NCBI RefSeq assembly: GCF_900635815.1
Contig: NZ_LR134173.1
Span: forward strand, 1,954,001 to 2,018,000
Source: Legionella cherrii
GTDB taxonomy: Bacteria > Pseudomonadota > Gammaproteobacteria > Legionellales > Legionellaceae
Direction of reading: 5' to 3'
DNA: 64,000 bases
Positions 38,201 through 48,143 of this stretch are shown here, one piece after another (the stretch's first letter is position 1; each line of letters starts with the position of its first letter). The position numbers and the translations under genes are program-made. A model generated the notes under the pieces. That model was given only the letters and a program-made list of their open reading frames with translations. It had not been told where the DNA came from and searched no databases.

Positions 38201-41200
38201 TTGCTATGATCCGGATAAAGATGAAGTTCTTCTAACCAGCTTAAAACAAATAGCTTCCATACAGAAAATTTCGGGTATTTTCCATTTAGCTGTTGCACGA
38301 GATGACGAATGGTGGATTAAGCAAAGTGAGAACTCATTATCCACTGCATTGATGCAAGTCGTTCAACGCAACAATTGGTTAGTTGCTGAAGAATTATCTC
38401 AGTACGCCAACAACCTGTATGTCTTTACATCCATCCAGGCCTATTACCCCAATTTAGGGGCTACGATATACAGCTTTGAGGCGGCTTTTAAAAGTTATTT
38501 ATCGGCGCAACAAAAAAGTCTTCCCTGTTTTGTCACCGCATTAGGAGTGATCGAAGGCATTGGCTTGGCAACATCTGCTGATTATTCACAGTACATGGCG
38601 AATAATAATTTGGCTCCTTTGTCTTTTTCTCAACTGATGACACTTTTTGAACTGCAAATTGACACCAATACGCCTTTTGCTTTAATTACCGGAACTGCAA
38701 AAAAAAGCGATTTTATTGCTCGTGTAGCGATCAACAAAAATAAGAGCCTGGACGGATTTGTTGCACTAAGTCTCTTGCTGCAGATCAATCAGTCTTTTCC
38801 CATGCATGGTTGTTGCATTGCGACATTTCTGGCACCTTTTCAAAAACATTTGCAACTATTGGTCCGAGAGTTACTTCATATCTGGCAAAAAATGCATTTT
38901 ATTCATTTGGATAATGACTTTATTTTTATTGCCAAAGATCTAAAGCAACTTGAGGCACTAAAAAACAGCTATGAGGATGAATTAAAAGAAGGGGATTATG
39001 CCTCCCGACTTAAATTATTTGCAGCAGTATACGAACACTATAATGATCTATTATCAGGGAATCTACTACCGCAGCAGGTTATTTTTCCTCAGGGTAATAC
39101 AGAGTTAGTCCAAGGTTTTTATGAGCATCATGCAGTTGCTGATCATGCCAATCAGGTTCTGGCAAGTAAATTGAGAAAATACTGTATGTCGGCTCAAAGA
39201 ACAATAAAGATTCTTGAAGTAGGTGCTGGGAGCGGCGCTTCCACTCGGGCTATTTTAGCGGCATTACAAGGTCAATCCTATGTGTATTATTTCACGGATA
39301 TTTCGCCTGCATTGGTTAATAAGGCAAAGCGTTATTTTTCTGAGTACGAACACTGCATGGAGTTTCGAATCTTTAATATGGAGCACATGGATGCTCAGCA
39401 TGAATTTTATCAAGAATTTGATTGTGTCATTGCGACCAATGCTATCCATGCAACGAGCGATATTTTAAATTCCATGAACAGCTTGAGTGAATGCTTGGTT
39501 GATGGGGGACATTTATTATTGAATGAGTTAGTGGAAAAGACCCCTTTTACCACTGCTATTTTTGGCTTATTTGATGGATGGTGGAATGCGAAAGACCCAC
39601 ATTTACGCCAAATAAATTCACCTTTATTAAGTGCCGAACAATGGATGTCTGTATTACAAACCATGCAATTAACCGAAATTGAATATCAAAGTTCATGTTT
39701 AAATTTTTCATCAGCGGAACAAATAGTCATAGATAGCACAATAAAGCGACAGGGCAAGATAAAAAAACAATCCAATTTGTTAATTCCCTTATCGAAGGTA
39801 TCCATGGCTCCAGTGAACAAGCCACAGGTCGAAGAACAGCAATCCCCAATTCATAAGACAAACAATCAGAGATGGATTATCGAGCAATTGGCACAAACAC
39901 TTTATTTGGATAGTGAAACAATTCAATTAGATGACCGATTATCTGATCTTGGATTTGACTCATTAAGTTTGAGTGATTTATATCAAAAATTAAAACCCAA
40001 ATATCCTGAATTAGGGATTGCTGAATTATTTGCAGTAGATACAGTAGAGGCATTGGTTCAACGATTCACTAATGAAGACTTTGAAATTCCTGATGAAGTG
40101 AATCCTGATTTAGAACATTATAATTGGGAAAAAGATATTGCCATAGTGGGTTTAAGTTATCAGCTTCCGCATACCGGATCAGATGATTTTATTTCCATGC
40201 TGCAACAGGGTAAGACAGCATTTGGGCCGATTCCTAAATCACGTTGGGCGCATGGCTCATTTGCGTACAGCGGTAGCTTTCTAAATGAGATTGATTGTTT
40301 TGATGCAGCTTTTTTTAAATTGTCTCCACGTGAAGCTGCTTTTATCGATCCGCAGGAACGTTTGCTGTTGCAAAATGCTTATTCTGCTCTTGCCGATGCG
40401 AATGCTTTTCCCATTGCGTCTGACAATACAATTGCAGTATTTGTCGGCATTAGTGGTGCTTATTATGCGTGGTTGAATGAAGATTGGACCACCCAAAAAC
40501 ATGCTAATTCTTCTTGTGCTTATTGGTCAGCTGCAAACCGAATTTCCTACAGTTTTAATCTACACGGACCCAGTATGGCGGTGGATACCGCGTGTTCTTC
40601 TTCATTATCAGCACTTCATTTAGCGTGTCAAAGTCTATTAACTGGTGAATCGAACATGGCCGTAGTTGGTGGGGTCAATTTAATTGTACATCCACGACAA
40701 ATGGTAGAACTCTCTGATTTGCATATGCTTTCAGCACAAAACATCAATGCCACTTTTTCTCAAAATGCAGATGGGTTTGTTTACGCCGAAGGGGTGGTGG
40801 CTTTATGTATTAAAAAATTAAGTGACGCGGTTGCCGAAGGCAATAAAATTTATGGAGTAATTAAGTCGAGTGCACTCAATTCAGGTGGCAAAATGCACGG
40901 ATATACAGTGCCAAATCCTGAAGCCCAAAAAAAAGTAATCCTTTCTGCTTTGCAAAAAGCAGAAATTAATTCGTCGCAAATCAAATATATTGAAGCTCAT
41001 GGAACAGGAACAGTCTTAGGTGATCCAATCGAAATTAAAGCATTGAGTGATGTTTATCAAAATAAAGTATTTATTGGTTCGATTAAGAGTAATATTGGCC
41101 ACAGTGAAGCATGTGCTGGTTTAGCAGGTTTAGTGCGAATTTTATTACAATATCAGCATGAAGAAATCTTTGCTGCGGTTAATGCTTGGCCGTTGAACGA

Positions 41201-44200
41201 GCATTGTCATTTTGAAAAAACACAATTTATTATCCCAGAAAAAAATACGGTTTGGGGACACAGTAAAGGATTTCGTTATAGTGCGCTAAGTTCTTTTGGT
41301 GCAGGTGGCTCCAATGCACATGTTATTTTACAAGACTATCCCATTATTGCTGAGCTGAATACAAAACAGCATTCTTTTAAAAAGCAAAGACATTGGATCG
41401 TTCCACGTACTGATTCAGTGGCTATTCACGAATACCCCTTATCTCTGGAAACTAAAGCGTATTATTTTGAGCAACACCGATTGCATCAACGTCCGATATT
41501 ACCTGGTGCTGCACATATTTATTTTTGTTATCAAGCTTATTTGCGTTATAAAAATAAGATATCCAATATCAGCATTCGTGACATAAAATGGCTTCATCCC
41601 ATTTATGCGGATCATCACGCGGACAAGAGTTCATTTAAGATTCAATTTAAACCTGAAAAGAGCCAGACGGTGTGTGAGTTATCTGGGGAGCTATTGCATT
41701 CGAGTAGCATTTATTATTCTTTAGATGAGCGGACTGTTATTAAGGACTATGCGCCATTTACTGTTGAGTGTACTCATGATTGTTCCGTGGAGGACATGTA
41801 TGCTCAATTTCGCCAAAACAATTGGTATCATGGCAAAGCATTTCAATGTGTACAAACAATTCGGATTAATCCTGATAAAAATAAAGCAATTGCTGTATTA
41901 ACTCTCTCAGAATCTCTTGAGGATCCTACACTGGATCCGCGATTGTTTGATAGCGTTTTGCAATGTGTTTCAGTGTTACAAGAAGAGTTACCTGAAGATC
42001 AGGTATATATTCCACATGGAATTGAGGCATTGAATTTAATTCACGTGTGGACATCTAAACTTTATGTCGTTGTTGAAGACAAATCCCAACGAAAATTTTC
42101 TCCACGTTATGATATTTCTATTTTTGATGAAAATCATCATTTGGTAAGTCAGATTGTGGGCTTTTGTATGATTCCCATTCATAAGCAGCAAATTATTCCG
42201 CAAAAAATACCAGTTCATTATTTTAAGCCATTCTGGCAGCGTATTCATTGTGAGAAAGCAGTAGGAAGAACTCTTGAATGGTTGCAAGTTACTGATAGAC
42301 CAAGCACAGACTCAGAATGTTCCATAATTTTGGTGAATCAGGTGCAAGGTTCACCGCAATTCATCAGTTTACTGCAAAATATACAGTACGCTTTACAGTC
42401 AAGAAAAAAATTAAACCTGATTTTGTGTTTTGATGATTTTGGGGAAACAGCAGTTTACGCACAAGCAGTTCATGCTTATTTACGTACGGCACGACTCGAA
42501 TTTCCTGAATTGCACTTCAGTGTTGTTCTTTTGCCTTGGGAATTTAGTACTCAATTGTTGCCGCTGATTGCACAAAGCCAATTGCCTACTTGGGTTAAAG
42601 TAAATCAAGAAGGCTTGCTTCATACCCAATATTATCATGCAGTCACCCCAGAGAAGAAAAGTACGCACCTATTATTTAAAAAATCGGGTGTGTATGTCAT
42701 TGCGGGCGGCATTGGAGCGATTCCAAAAATTATAGCCCAGTATCTGGTAACTCAATATCAAGCTCGTGTGTTACTTCTTGGTCGACGTTATCCATCAGCA
42801 GAACATAAGCATTGGATGCAACAAAACAACATAAGCTACAAACAAGTTGATATAAGTGATTATGAAACACTCCATTCAGTCATTGCTCATTTTGTTTTAG
42901 AACAAGGAGGAAGGTTGGATGGCTGTATTCAGGCAGCAGGGATTCAGCAAGATAGTTTAATCCTTAATCAATCAGCTGATTCAATTAAAATGGCTTTGGC
43001 GGCAAAAGTAACCGGTACCTTGAATTTAGATGATGCAACAAAGGAATATCACCTGGATCATTTTCTTTTGTTGTCATCTTACTCCTCTATATTAGGCAAT
43101 ATTGGACAATCTATTTATGCGGCTGCTAATGGATTCTTAGATGGTTTTACTGTGTTACGTGAGTCAATGCGTATCAAAGGTGAACGTACCGGGTTTACTT
43201 GCAGTATTAATCTGCCTTTTTGGGAGCAAGGGGGTATGCAGGTTAGTGATTCGGTTTTAGCTCGTATGCATAAAGAGTGGGGCATGCAAGCAATTAGCAA
43301 TGCTACTGGATGCCGTATTTTGGAAACTTTATCCGCTTTACCTTGGCCGCAAATTATTGCGCATCAAGGAGATCCAGAACTCATTTTACAGCAATTAAAT
43401 CATTCGCAATCAGCGAAACAATACAGGTCTGAAGCACATATGGAATTTAAACTTTTTGTAATCAACACCATTAAAAAAGTATTGGAGCTTGACGATCATT
43501 TTGATGTGACCTCATCTTTTGGTGATCTTGGTTTTAACTCGATTTTATTTACTGAATTGGCAAACCATTTGAATGATGCTTATGATTTAGCAATTACTCC
43601 CGCAACATTTTTTAGTTATAAGACGGTTTCTGAGTTTATCGACTATTATGAACAACACGTTAAGACTTTCGTGGTAACGCCGATTCAACCAGAATTAGGT
43701 GTTGTTAACAACGCATCAATGATACCGAAGTCCCACGATTTATCCATGCTATCCATGGGCTTGCAGAGCGATGTCCCAGTTATAGTGGGGTACAGTGCAT
43801 TATTGCCAGGATGTAAGGATTTGAATGATTTTTGGCAATTGTTATTAAATCAAGGAAACGTTTTTAGTCAAACGCCAGCGAATCGCTTGCACTACATGCA
43901 ACAACATCCTGGAGCATTTATTGAGGGTGTCGATGCATTCGATGCCTCATTTTTTAATCTTTCTCCGCTTGAAGCAATGGTGATGGATCCTCAGCAAAGA
44001 TTGTTATTGCAAGAGGTATGGCATGCTTTAGAAATGGGCGGAATCAATCCATTACAATTAAAAGGATCTGCTACTGGTGTTTATGTAGGCGCGTCAACTT
44101 TTGATTATGCCAAGTTATTGACCCGTAACCAAATTAATAATCCCTACATCCCAGTTGCCACAGTACACAGTTTACTGGCGAATAGAATATCTCATTATTT

Positions 44201-47200
44201 TGATTTAACTGGACCGAGTGAAGCAGTAGATACTGCATGTTCTAGCAGTTTATATGCTCTGGATCGCGCCGTGAAAGCCATCAAACAAGGAGAGATTGAT
44301 CAAGCGATAGTATGTGGCGTCAATTTATTACTGGACGATGAGTTTTTTAATGCATTCACTCAATCAGGGATGTTGTCTACTACGAACGCGTGCAAGCCAT
44401 TTGATAAAAATGCAGATGGATACATTAGAGGAGAAGGAGTTATTGTTATTCTTCTTCAGAAGCAATCGTTAGCACAGGCACAAAATAATACAATTTATGC
44501 GCGAGTTCTTGGCAGTGGTACCAATCATACGGGTAAAGCCAATACACTGACATCACCCAGTTCAAAAGCACAGCAACAACTGTATGAGCAAGTCTATAAC
44601 TCAATTGATATAGCACGTATTAGTTATATTGAAGCTCATGGGACGGGAACTCCATTAGGTGATCCGATTGAGTTGGAAGGTTTAAAGAATTTTGTTGCCG
44701 ATAAAAATGTAGCAATTGAGGTGGGTTCGGTTAAAGGGAATATTGGCCATTTGGAGCCTGCTTCAGGATTGGCGGGATTAATAAAAATTTTGTTGATGTT
44801 CCAGCATCAAATGATTCCTGGGCAAGCGAATTTGTCTGAAATTAATCCTTATCTGGTTCTGCAGCAATCAGGGCTATCGATTAGTCAAGAAACTCATCCA
44901 TGGCCAGAAAAACAAAGCAAAGGCGAATTCATTCCGCGTTGTGCGGCAGTGAGTTCTTTCGGATTTGGTGGGGTCAACGCACATGTCGTTTTAGAACAAG
45001 GAGATGCAGTCCAGCCACAACAGACAACTACTTTTGTGCCGTTAATTCCTCTTTCTGCACCCAATGAGGCAAGTTTGAAGGCTTTGGTAAACAATTATAT
45101 TGATTGGTTGCAAAAAACCGATCATTTTGAACCACACAGTTTCTGTTTTACCTTACAAAAAAGACGAGTACACCACCGTTATCGGGTCTTATTTCAATGG
45201 CATAATCAACACCAATTGATTGAACACATGCAGAATTGGCTCAAGTCATCTACTGCACCCTATATTGCTGACCGTTACCAGTCCATGGCACAAGCTTATC
45301 TGGCGGGTGATGCGGTATTTACCCATGAACCTAATTCTAATGACATATTGGGTGTGCATGCTACCCCAGCCTATCCATTCGAACGCAAAAAAATATGGTT
45401 TAAAAATCAAGAAAATCACTTGATGTATGTGACAAAGGAATTGAACGTTGATGTAGAAATGAAACATCAACCTCTGTACCAAAAAAATATCTTAATTATT
45501 CATGCAGAATATTTCGCTGAAACAATAGAGCAGATGAAGATTCAGCTTGAAACAAACAATAAGATTTTGAGCTACAGTCTGGATCACTTTGATCCCAATG
45601 AGTTGCAATTATTTTTAGCTGCCCATCCTGAGCTGGATTACCTTATTATCTATCCGCAGATACCCGATTTTCATTTAGAGAACAGTCTTTTTAATCATGA
45701 TCTACTCCAGTTTATCAAGCCTTTATTTGATGTATTAAAGAGTGCATTAAGCACTCCCTTGTTTACAAAAGAGATTCATATAGATTGGTACTCTTATGTC
45801 GTTGAAGCCCACCATCCGCAAGTTGCCATGGTCAGTGGTTTGTTGGGTTCTTTAGCTAAAGAAATACCCTATTGGCAATTCAAACATTTCATCATCGATA
45901 TACCTTTAGAATTATCGGTGGTGGAACGAGTTTATGAAGGGCCACATCAAACCATTTACTATCAAAATAAACAGTATTGGTTAAATACTTTGGATTTAGC
46001 TACGGATTGTGACGCGCATGATTTTCTCATAAGCCAAGGGACTTATTTGATTCTGGGTGGCATGGGAGGAATTGGACGTCAGTTGGCGCAATTCTTGATG
46101 AAATCTTATCAAGCTAAAGTGATTCTTGTAGGACGTAGCCCTCTAAATGAAGAGGGACGTGCATTGTTACAGACGTATGGCACGCAGATTGAGTTTATTC
46201 AAACCGATGTCACCCGAGAGGCAGAATGTGCTTTGCTGATTAAGTATCTGCATGTGAAATATCCAGTCATCGATGCTGTATTTAATTTGGTGATGCATCT
46301 GCATGACAGCACAGTTGACTCCATGACGTGGCAACAATTCCGCAGTGTGGTGGATGCCAAATTATTCAGTGCCTATTTTATTTATCAGTTGCATCAACAC
46401 ACTAAAGTGAACGCCGCTGTGATTTTTTCTTCCATGCAGAGCATTGCTTGTCTTGCAGGTCAAGCAAATTATGCGGCGGCAAGTAATGCTCTTGATGCCT
46501 ATTGTCTGCGCTTAGAGAAAGAAACGGCATTACCCGTTAAGATTATTAATTGGAGTATTTGGCAAGAAGTGGGTGCCGTTACTGATACTTTTTACCTTAA
46601 AAGAGCGCGCAGTTTAGGTTTTATTCCTCTGACGACACAACAAGCACTTGAGGCGCTGCAAATGGGTTTAAATAGTCAGTACGTGCAGTTTGCAATTCAA
46701 CATAAGAGTGAAGGTAATTGCTCTCACTCTTCTACGCCCCGCGACTTGTCTGCGGGATCCAGTGGTTTTCATTCTGTTAGAACAAATCCCAAGGCCATAT
46801 CGGTTATACCTTTAAAAAAAGGATTAGAGGGAGTGAATCAATTCGTTTCTCATTTGGTTCAGGATTTACGGAAAAAACAAGTTTTTGTAAACAAGGTGAT
46901 GCCTAAGTATGCACGGTTGGCAGGCTATTTAAATGATTTACCTCATAGTTCTAATGATGAATTATTGAATCAATTGCTTGAGCTTTGTTGTCAACAGGAC
47001 TCCAACTATGAAGCTTATTATCGCTTAGCTTATCTTTGTTATTTGAACTATGAATCAATATTAACCGGTAATAAGGCGCCTGCAGAGATTGTTTTTTCAG
47101 AGGAAGGGCTTAATTTATTGTTTGCTCTTTATGCTAAAAGCCCTGAATCAAGGAAATGTAATCAGCAGATTGCAAAGTATTTAGGTGAGTTTCTCCGCAC

Positions 47201-48143
47201 AACCAACAAACGAGTGAAAATCCTTGAGCTGGGGGCTGGTGTGGGTGCAACTACCGAAACCTTAATGGATGTGCTGAATCAGTATGAGCAGGTTGATTAT
47301 TACTATACGGATGTTTCTTCATTTTTCTTAAATCAAGGAAAAAAATTACAAGCCAATGTTCGCTTTAATTTGCAATGCGAGCATTTGGATATGAATCATT
47401 TAGCAGAATTAGCTGATGGTTCTTTTGACGTTATTCTGGCTTCCAATGTACTCCATCTAGCCAATGATTTAGACCTAACCCTCAAGGAATTGCAGCGTAT
47501 TCTCAAGCCCCAGGGTGTATTTTTGTTAAATGAGGCAGTGCAAGAACAGGCTTATTTGAATTTTATTTTTGGTTTATTTGATGGCTGGTGGCAAGCGAGC
47601 GGCGCGCAACGATTAAATGCCTCTCCTTTATTAAGCCAGCATCTTTGGCTGCAAAAATTAACTGCATCAGGTTTTAATGTGTTAGATCCAGATTTACTTG
47701 AGCAAGAAAAAGCGCAAAACGTTTTTTGTTGTCATTCTCGCTTTAATGAAGCACTTTGTGATAAAGAATTTCAAATCAGAAGTCCCTCATCCGTCCTTCG
47801 GACCTCTTTGCCCCAGACTCGGGGAGAAGGGCTCCATGATTTTTTAGAGATTACTCAGAAAATTTCTGAATTTGTTATTTCGGCGCTTCATTTGCCCAAA
47901 GGTCAGCATCTTGAAGTTGACCGTCCTTTGGCAGAAATTGGCCTTGATTCGATTACTGGGGTAAGTTTGGTTGCCAATATCAATAAAACATTCAATTTAT
48001 CATTACGTACTGCAGTTATTTTTGATTATCCCACGCTACACCGTTTGGCAACTTTTGTTTGTGCCGAATTAAAAGGGGTAGAACCTGTTGTCATTCAAAA
48101 ACAGGCAGTCGATTTATTTACAGGGGAGTTGATTGATGACTAA
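35175..48143 (+). CDS. trans-AT polyketide synthase 1: KS-KR-MT-ACP-KS-DH-KR-ACP-KS-KR-MT-ACP
   Basis: This 4,322-residue synthase has three modules and no acyltransferase. Domains by residue: KS1 (about 20-425; Cys in NAACASS, EAHGTGT, GNLGH), KR (about 955-1130; tyrosine kept but YSFEA lacks the usual Asn), C-MT (about 1300-1460; EVGAGSGAST), ACP (LGFDSLSL near 1594), KS2 (about 1653-2056; DTACSSS), DH (about 2090-2350; His and DSVLQ kept, Gly of HxxxG replaced), KR (about 2506-2700), ACP (LGFNSILF), KS3 (about 2866-3276; DTACSSS, EAHGTGT), KR (about 3619-3805), C-MT (ELGAGVGATTE near 4016), ACP (IGLDSITG near 4245). Start ATG 35175 with AGG ahead; ATG 35184 is possible. Malonyl units must come from a separate AT. 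It ends overlapping the next PKS by 8 bases. Confidence 0.92.
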   Translation: MNKMDQELTRVSNKTCTLEDTTPVLIGLSLRLPHIENEEALWQFLVAGKKTRCTVDSSRMWHSKNEMTYANLFSDWDFFAPELFNLTAKDIAHIDPQQKLALYGVHTCLEQVGIMRQELQQATTGVYAGVMTVDNLHTYARTMVESDSRFFLNNCEASVANRVSHCFNFTGESKSINAACASSLVALKDACDSIKYGQNDFAFIIGVNYIDSALRHQSFKKAGMLSRSGWCHTFSMQADGYLPLEGMVTLLVTSKAKADSLNLPILAAVAGISCNHNGTTSTMTAPCASAQSKLIHLAKKQCLNLDVGYIEAHGTGTNLGDPIELEALSRNYPGCFVGSIKGNLGHMEAGAGLLGVAKCLLILKKRQIPPHLLSDAANVLLPETLRINTESIPYNHSQIAVSSFGFGGANAHAILQTVPARSPIRTEEPFKLPLLLSAATKEDLESLVTLAEDYVLQKQKYHLALNSIYTQEHHSSFRQAGWLNDHDESINWVSLKHDFITLPGCCAQGSVYLRPYMQHTFFERLPEYWITLICDFLPDIRCIEAFGNAVSLALQANQRMQTHLILNGEQYPALSDLDEYVLELMDGLVIDPSEVNRLIAESMALYQHQYTFNALLQNQLDPELIALFEQRDVALLLQEGIINHQIIIILLWARVSVINKWQLSAVKKELLNRFPAALVELIALLERQLLVPEELLLLFKRDSVFIDLFKNRLIERVTTISEANLFTLLSAYYKPILTLTCDSQSSVSNQCIVHFKEGQRICIDLDQADKLDVLTLSDDVVLQLWLMGFGIDFERYLGTMYFERKPYFKKIKKNTLDKQFDTLQTTLKCINYHELSHLKQVHWTEFSLNELFRQDVWITMDYPDINPIHYVLEAIRQITITCGVQVKKQRVIYLQLDELYSSEEVQLVTHFVKAINLEISPLLIKVIDFQGKFYQYDKVTLQFSKVLNKGLEYRGIYVLVGGAGGIGLKLGAYLQKHYKAQIYVLGRKPYNQLNEQVKIQLQQAKMIYHCYDPDKDEVLLTSLKQIASIQKISGIFHLAVARDDEWWIKQSENSLSTALMQVVQRNNWLVAEELSQYANNLYVFTSIQAYYPNLGATIYSFEAAFKSYLSAQQKSLPCFVTALGVIEGIGLATSADYSQYMANNNLAPLSFSQLMTLFELQIDTNTPFALITGTAKKSDFIARVAINKNKSLDGFVALSLLLQINQSFPMHGCCIATFLAPFQKHLQLLVRELLHIWQKMHFIHLDNDFIFIAKDLKQLEALKNSYEDELKEGDYASRLKLFAAVYEHYNDLLSGNLLPQQVIFPQGNTELVQGFYEHHAVADHANQVLASKLRKYCMSAQRTIKILEVGAGSGASTRAILAALQGQSYVYYFTDISPALVNKAKRYFSEYEHCMEFRIFNMEHMDAQHEFYQEFDCVIATNAIHATSDILNSMNSLSECLVDGGHLLLNELVEKTPFTTAIFGLFDGWWNAKDPHLRQINSPLLSAEQWMSVLQTMQLTEIEYQSSCLNFSSAEQIVIDSTIKRQGKIKKQSNLLIPLSKVSMAPVNKPQVEEQQSPIHKTNNQRWIIEQLAQTLYLDSETIQLDDRLSDLGFDSLSLSDLYQKLKPKYPELGIAELFAVDTVEALVQRFTNEDFEIPDEVNPDLEHYNWEKDIAIVGLSYQLPHTGSDDFISMLQQGKTAFGPIPKSRWAHGSFAYSGSFLNEIDCFDAAFFKLSPREAAFIDPQERLLLQNAYSALADANAFPIASDNTIAVFVGISGAYYAWLNEDWTTQKHANSSCAYWSAANRISYSFNLHGPSMAVDTACSSSLSALHLACQSLLTGESNMAVVGGVNLIVHPRQMVELSDLHMLSAQNINATFSQNADGFVYAEGVVALCIKKLSDAVAEGNKIYGVIKSSALNSGGKMHGYTVPNPEAQKKVILSALQKAEINSSQIKYIEAHGTGTVLGDPIEIKALSDVYQNKVFIGSIKSNIGHSEACAGLAGLVRILLQYQHEEIFAAVNAWPLNEHCHFEKTQFIIPEKNTVWGHSKGFRYSALSSFGAGGSNAHVILQDYPIIAELNTKQHSFKKQRHWIVPRTDSVAIHEYPLSLETKAYYFEQHRLHQRPILPGAAHIYFCYQAYLRYKNKISNISIRDIKWLHPIYADHHADKSSFKIQFKPEKSQTVCELSGELLHSSSIYYSLDERTVIKDYAPFTVECTHDCSVEDMYAQFRQNNWYHGKAFQCVQTIRINPDKNKAIAVLTLSESLEDPTLDPRLFDSVLQCVSVLQEELPEDQVYIPHGIEALNLIHVWTSKLYVVVEDKSQRKFSPRYDISIFDENHHLVSQIVGFCMIPIHKQQIIPQKIPVHYFKPFWQRIHCEKAVGRTLEWLQVTDRPSTDSECSIILVNQVQGSPQFISLLQNIQYALQSRKKLNLILCFDDFGETAVYAQAVHAYLRTARLEFPELHFSVVLLPWEFSTQLLPLIAQSQLPTWVKVNQEGLLHTQYYHAVTPEKKSTHLLFKKSGVYVIAGGIGAIPKIIAQYLVTQYQARVLLLGRRYPSAEHKHWMQQNNISYKQVDISDYETLHSVIAHFVLEQGGRLDGCIQAAGIQQDSLILNQSADSIKMALAAKVTGTLNLDDATKEYHLDHFLLLSSYSSILGNIGQSIYAAANGFLDGFTVLRESMRIKGERTGFTCSINLPFWEQGGMQVSDSVLARMHKEWGMQAISNATGCRILETLSALPWPQIIAHQGDPELILQQLNHSQSAKQYRSEAHMEFKLFVINTIKKVLELDDHFDVTSSFGDLGFNSILFTELANHLNDAYDLAITPATFFSYKTVSEFIDYYEQHVKTFVVTPIQPELGVVNNASMIPKSHDLSMLSMGLQSDVPVIVGYSALLPGCKDLNDFWQLLLNQGNVFSQTPANRLHYMQQHPGAFIEGVDAFDASFFNLSPLEAMVMDPQQRLLLQEVWHALEMGGINPLQLKGSATGVYVGASTFDYAKLLTRNQINNPYIPVATVHSLLANRISHYFDLTGPSEAVDTACSSSLYALDRAVKAIKQGEIDQAIVCGVNLLLDDEFFNAFTQSGMLSTTNACKPFDKNADGYIRGEGVIVILLQKQSLAQAQNNTIYARVLGSGTNHTGKANTLTSPSSKAQQQLYEQVYNSIDIARISYIEAHGTGTPLGDPIELEGLKNFVADKNVAIEVGSVKGNIGHLEPASGLAGLIKILLMFQHQMIPGQANLSEINPYLVLQQSGLSISQETHPWPEKQSKGEFIPRCAAVSSFGFGGVNAHVVLEQGDAVQPQQTTTFVPLIPLSAPNEASLKALVNNYIDWLQKTDHFEPHSFCFTLQKRRVHHRYRVLFQWHNQHQLIEHMQNWLKSSTAPYIADRYQSMAQAYLAGDAVFTHEPNSNDILGVHATPAYPFERKKIWFKNQENHLMYVTKELNVDVEMKHQPLYQKNILIIHAEYFAETIEQMKIQLETNNKILSYSLDHFDPNELQLFLAAHPELDYLIIYPQIPDFHLENSLFNHDLLQFIKPLFDVLKSALSTPLFTKEIHIDWYSYVVEAHHPQVAMVSGLLGSLAKEIPYWQFKHFIIDIPLELSVVERVYEGPHQTIYYQNKQYWLNTLDLATDCDAHDFLISQGTYLILGGMGGIGRQLAQFLMKSYQAKVILVGRSPLNEEGRALLQTYGTQIEFIQTDVTREAECALLIKYLHVKYPVIDAVFNLVMHLHDSTVDSMTWQQFRSVVDAKLFSAYFIYQLHQHTKVNAAVIFSSMQSIACLAGQANYAAASNALDAYCLRLEKETALPVKIINWSIWQEVGAVTDTFYLKRARSLGFIPLTTQQALEALQMGLNSQYVQFAIQHKSEGNCSHSSTPRDLSAGSSGFHSVRTNPKAISVIPLKKGLEGVNQFVSHLVQDLRKKQVFVNKVMPKYARLAGYLNDLPHSSNDELLNQLLELCCQQDSNYEAYYRLAYLCYLNYESILTGNKAPAEIVFSEEGLNLLFALYAKSPESRKCNQQIAKYLGEFLRTTNKRVKILELGAGVGATTETLMDVLNQYEQVDYYYTDVSSFFLNQGKKLQANVRFNLQCEHLDMNHLAELADGSFDVILASNVLHLANDLDLTLKELQRILKPQGVFLLNEAVQEQAYLNFIFGLFDGWWQASGAQRLNASPLLSQHLWLQKLTASGFNVLDPDLLEQEKAQNVFCCHSRFNEALCDKEFQIRSPSSVLRTSLPQTRGEGLHDFLEITQKISEFVISALHLPKGQHLEVDRPLAEIGLDSITGVSLVANINKTFNLSLRTAVIFDYPTLHRLATFVCAELKGVEPVVIQKQAVDLFTGELIDD
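46738..46756 (+). repeat. Palindrome inserted in a PKS linker (KR-MT junction)
   Basis: CCCGC, GACTTGTCT, GCGGG forms a GC-rich dyad in otherwise AT-rich coding DNA and translates as PRDLSAGS. It resembles a palindromic element that, from memory, is found in Legionella and Coxiella genomes (CCCGCGACTTGTCGCGGG). It stays in frame in the linker between KR and MT of PKS 1. Confidence 0.55.
47793..47824 (+). repeat. Palindrome inserted in a PKS linker (before the last ACP)
   Basis: GTCC/GGAC and CCCC/GGGG dyads in a stretch reading CCCTCATCCGTCCTTCGGAC and onward match the style of REP elements of the form CCCTCATCCG...GGGAGAAGGG. It translates in frame as SPSSVLRTSLPQTRGEGLHD, unlike the surrounding PKS sequence, in the linker before the terminal ACP. 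Confidence 0.55.

Noticed and set aside
39264..39449. Short open frames opposite or within the PKS genes
   Set aside because: These are shadows of the PKS coding frames with no independent evidence.
48133..48135. TTG start of PKS 2
   Set aside because: ATG at 48136 has a strong AGGGGAG site at good spacing.
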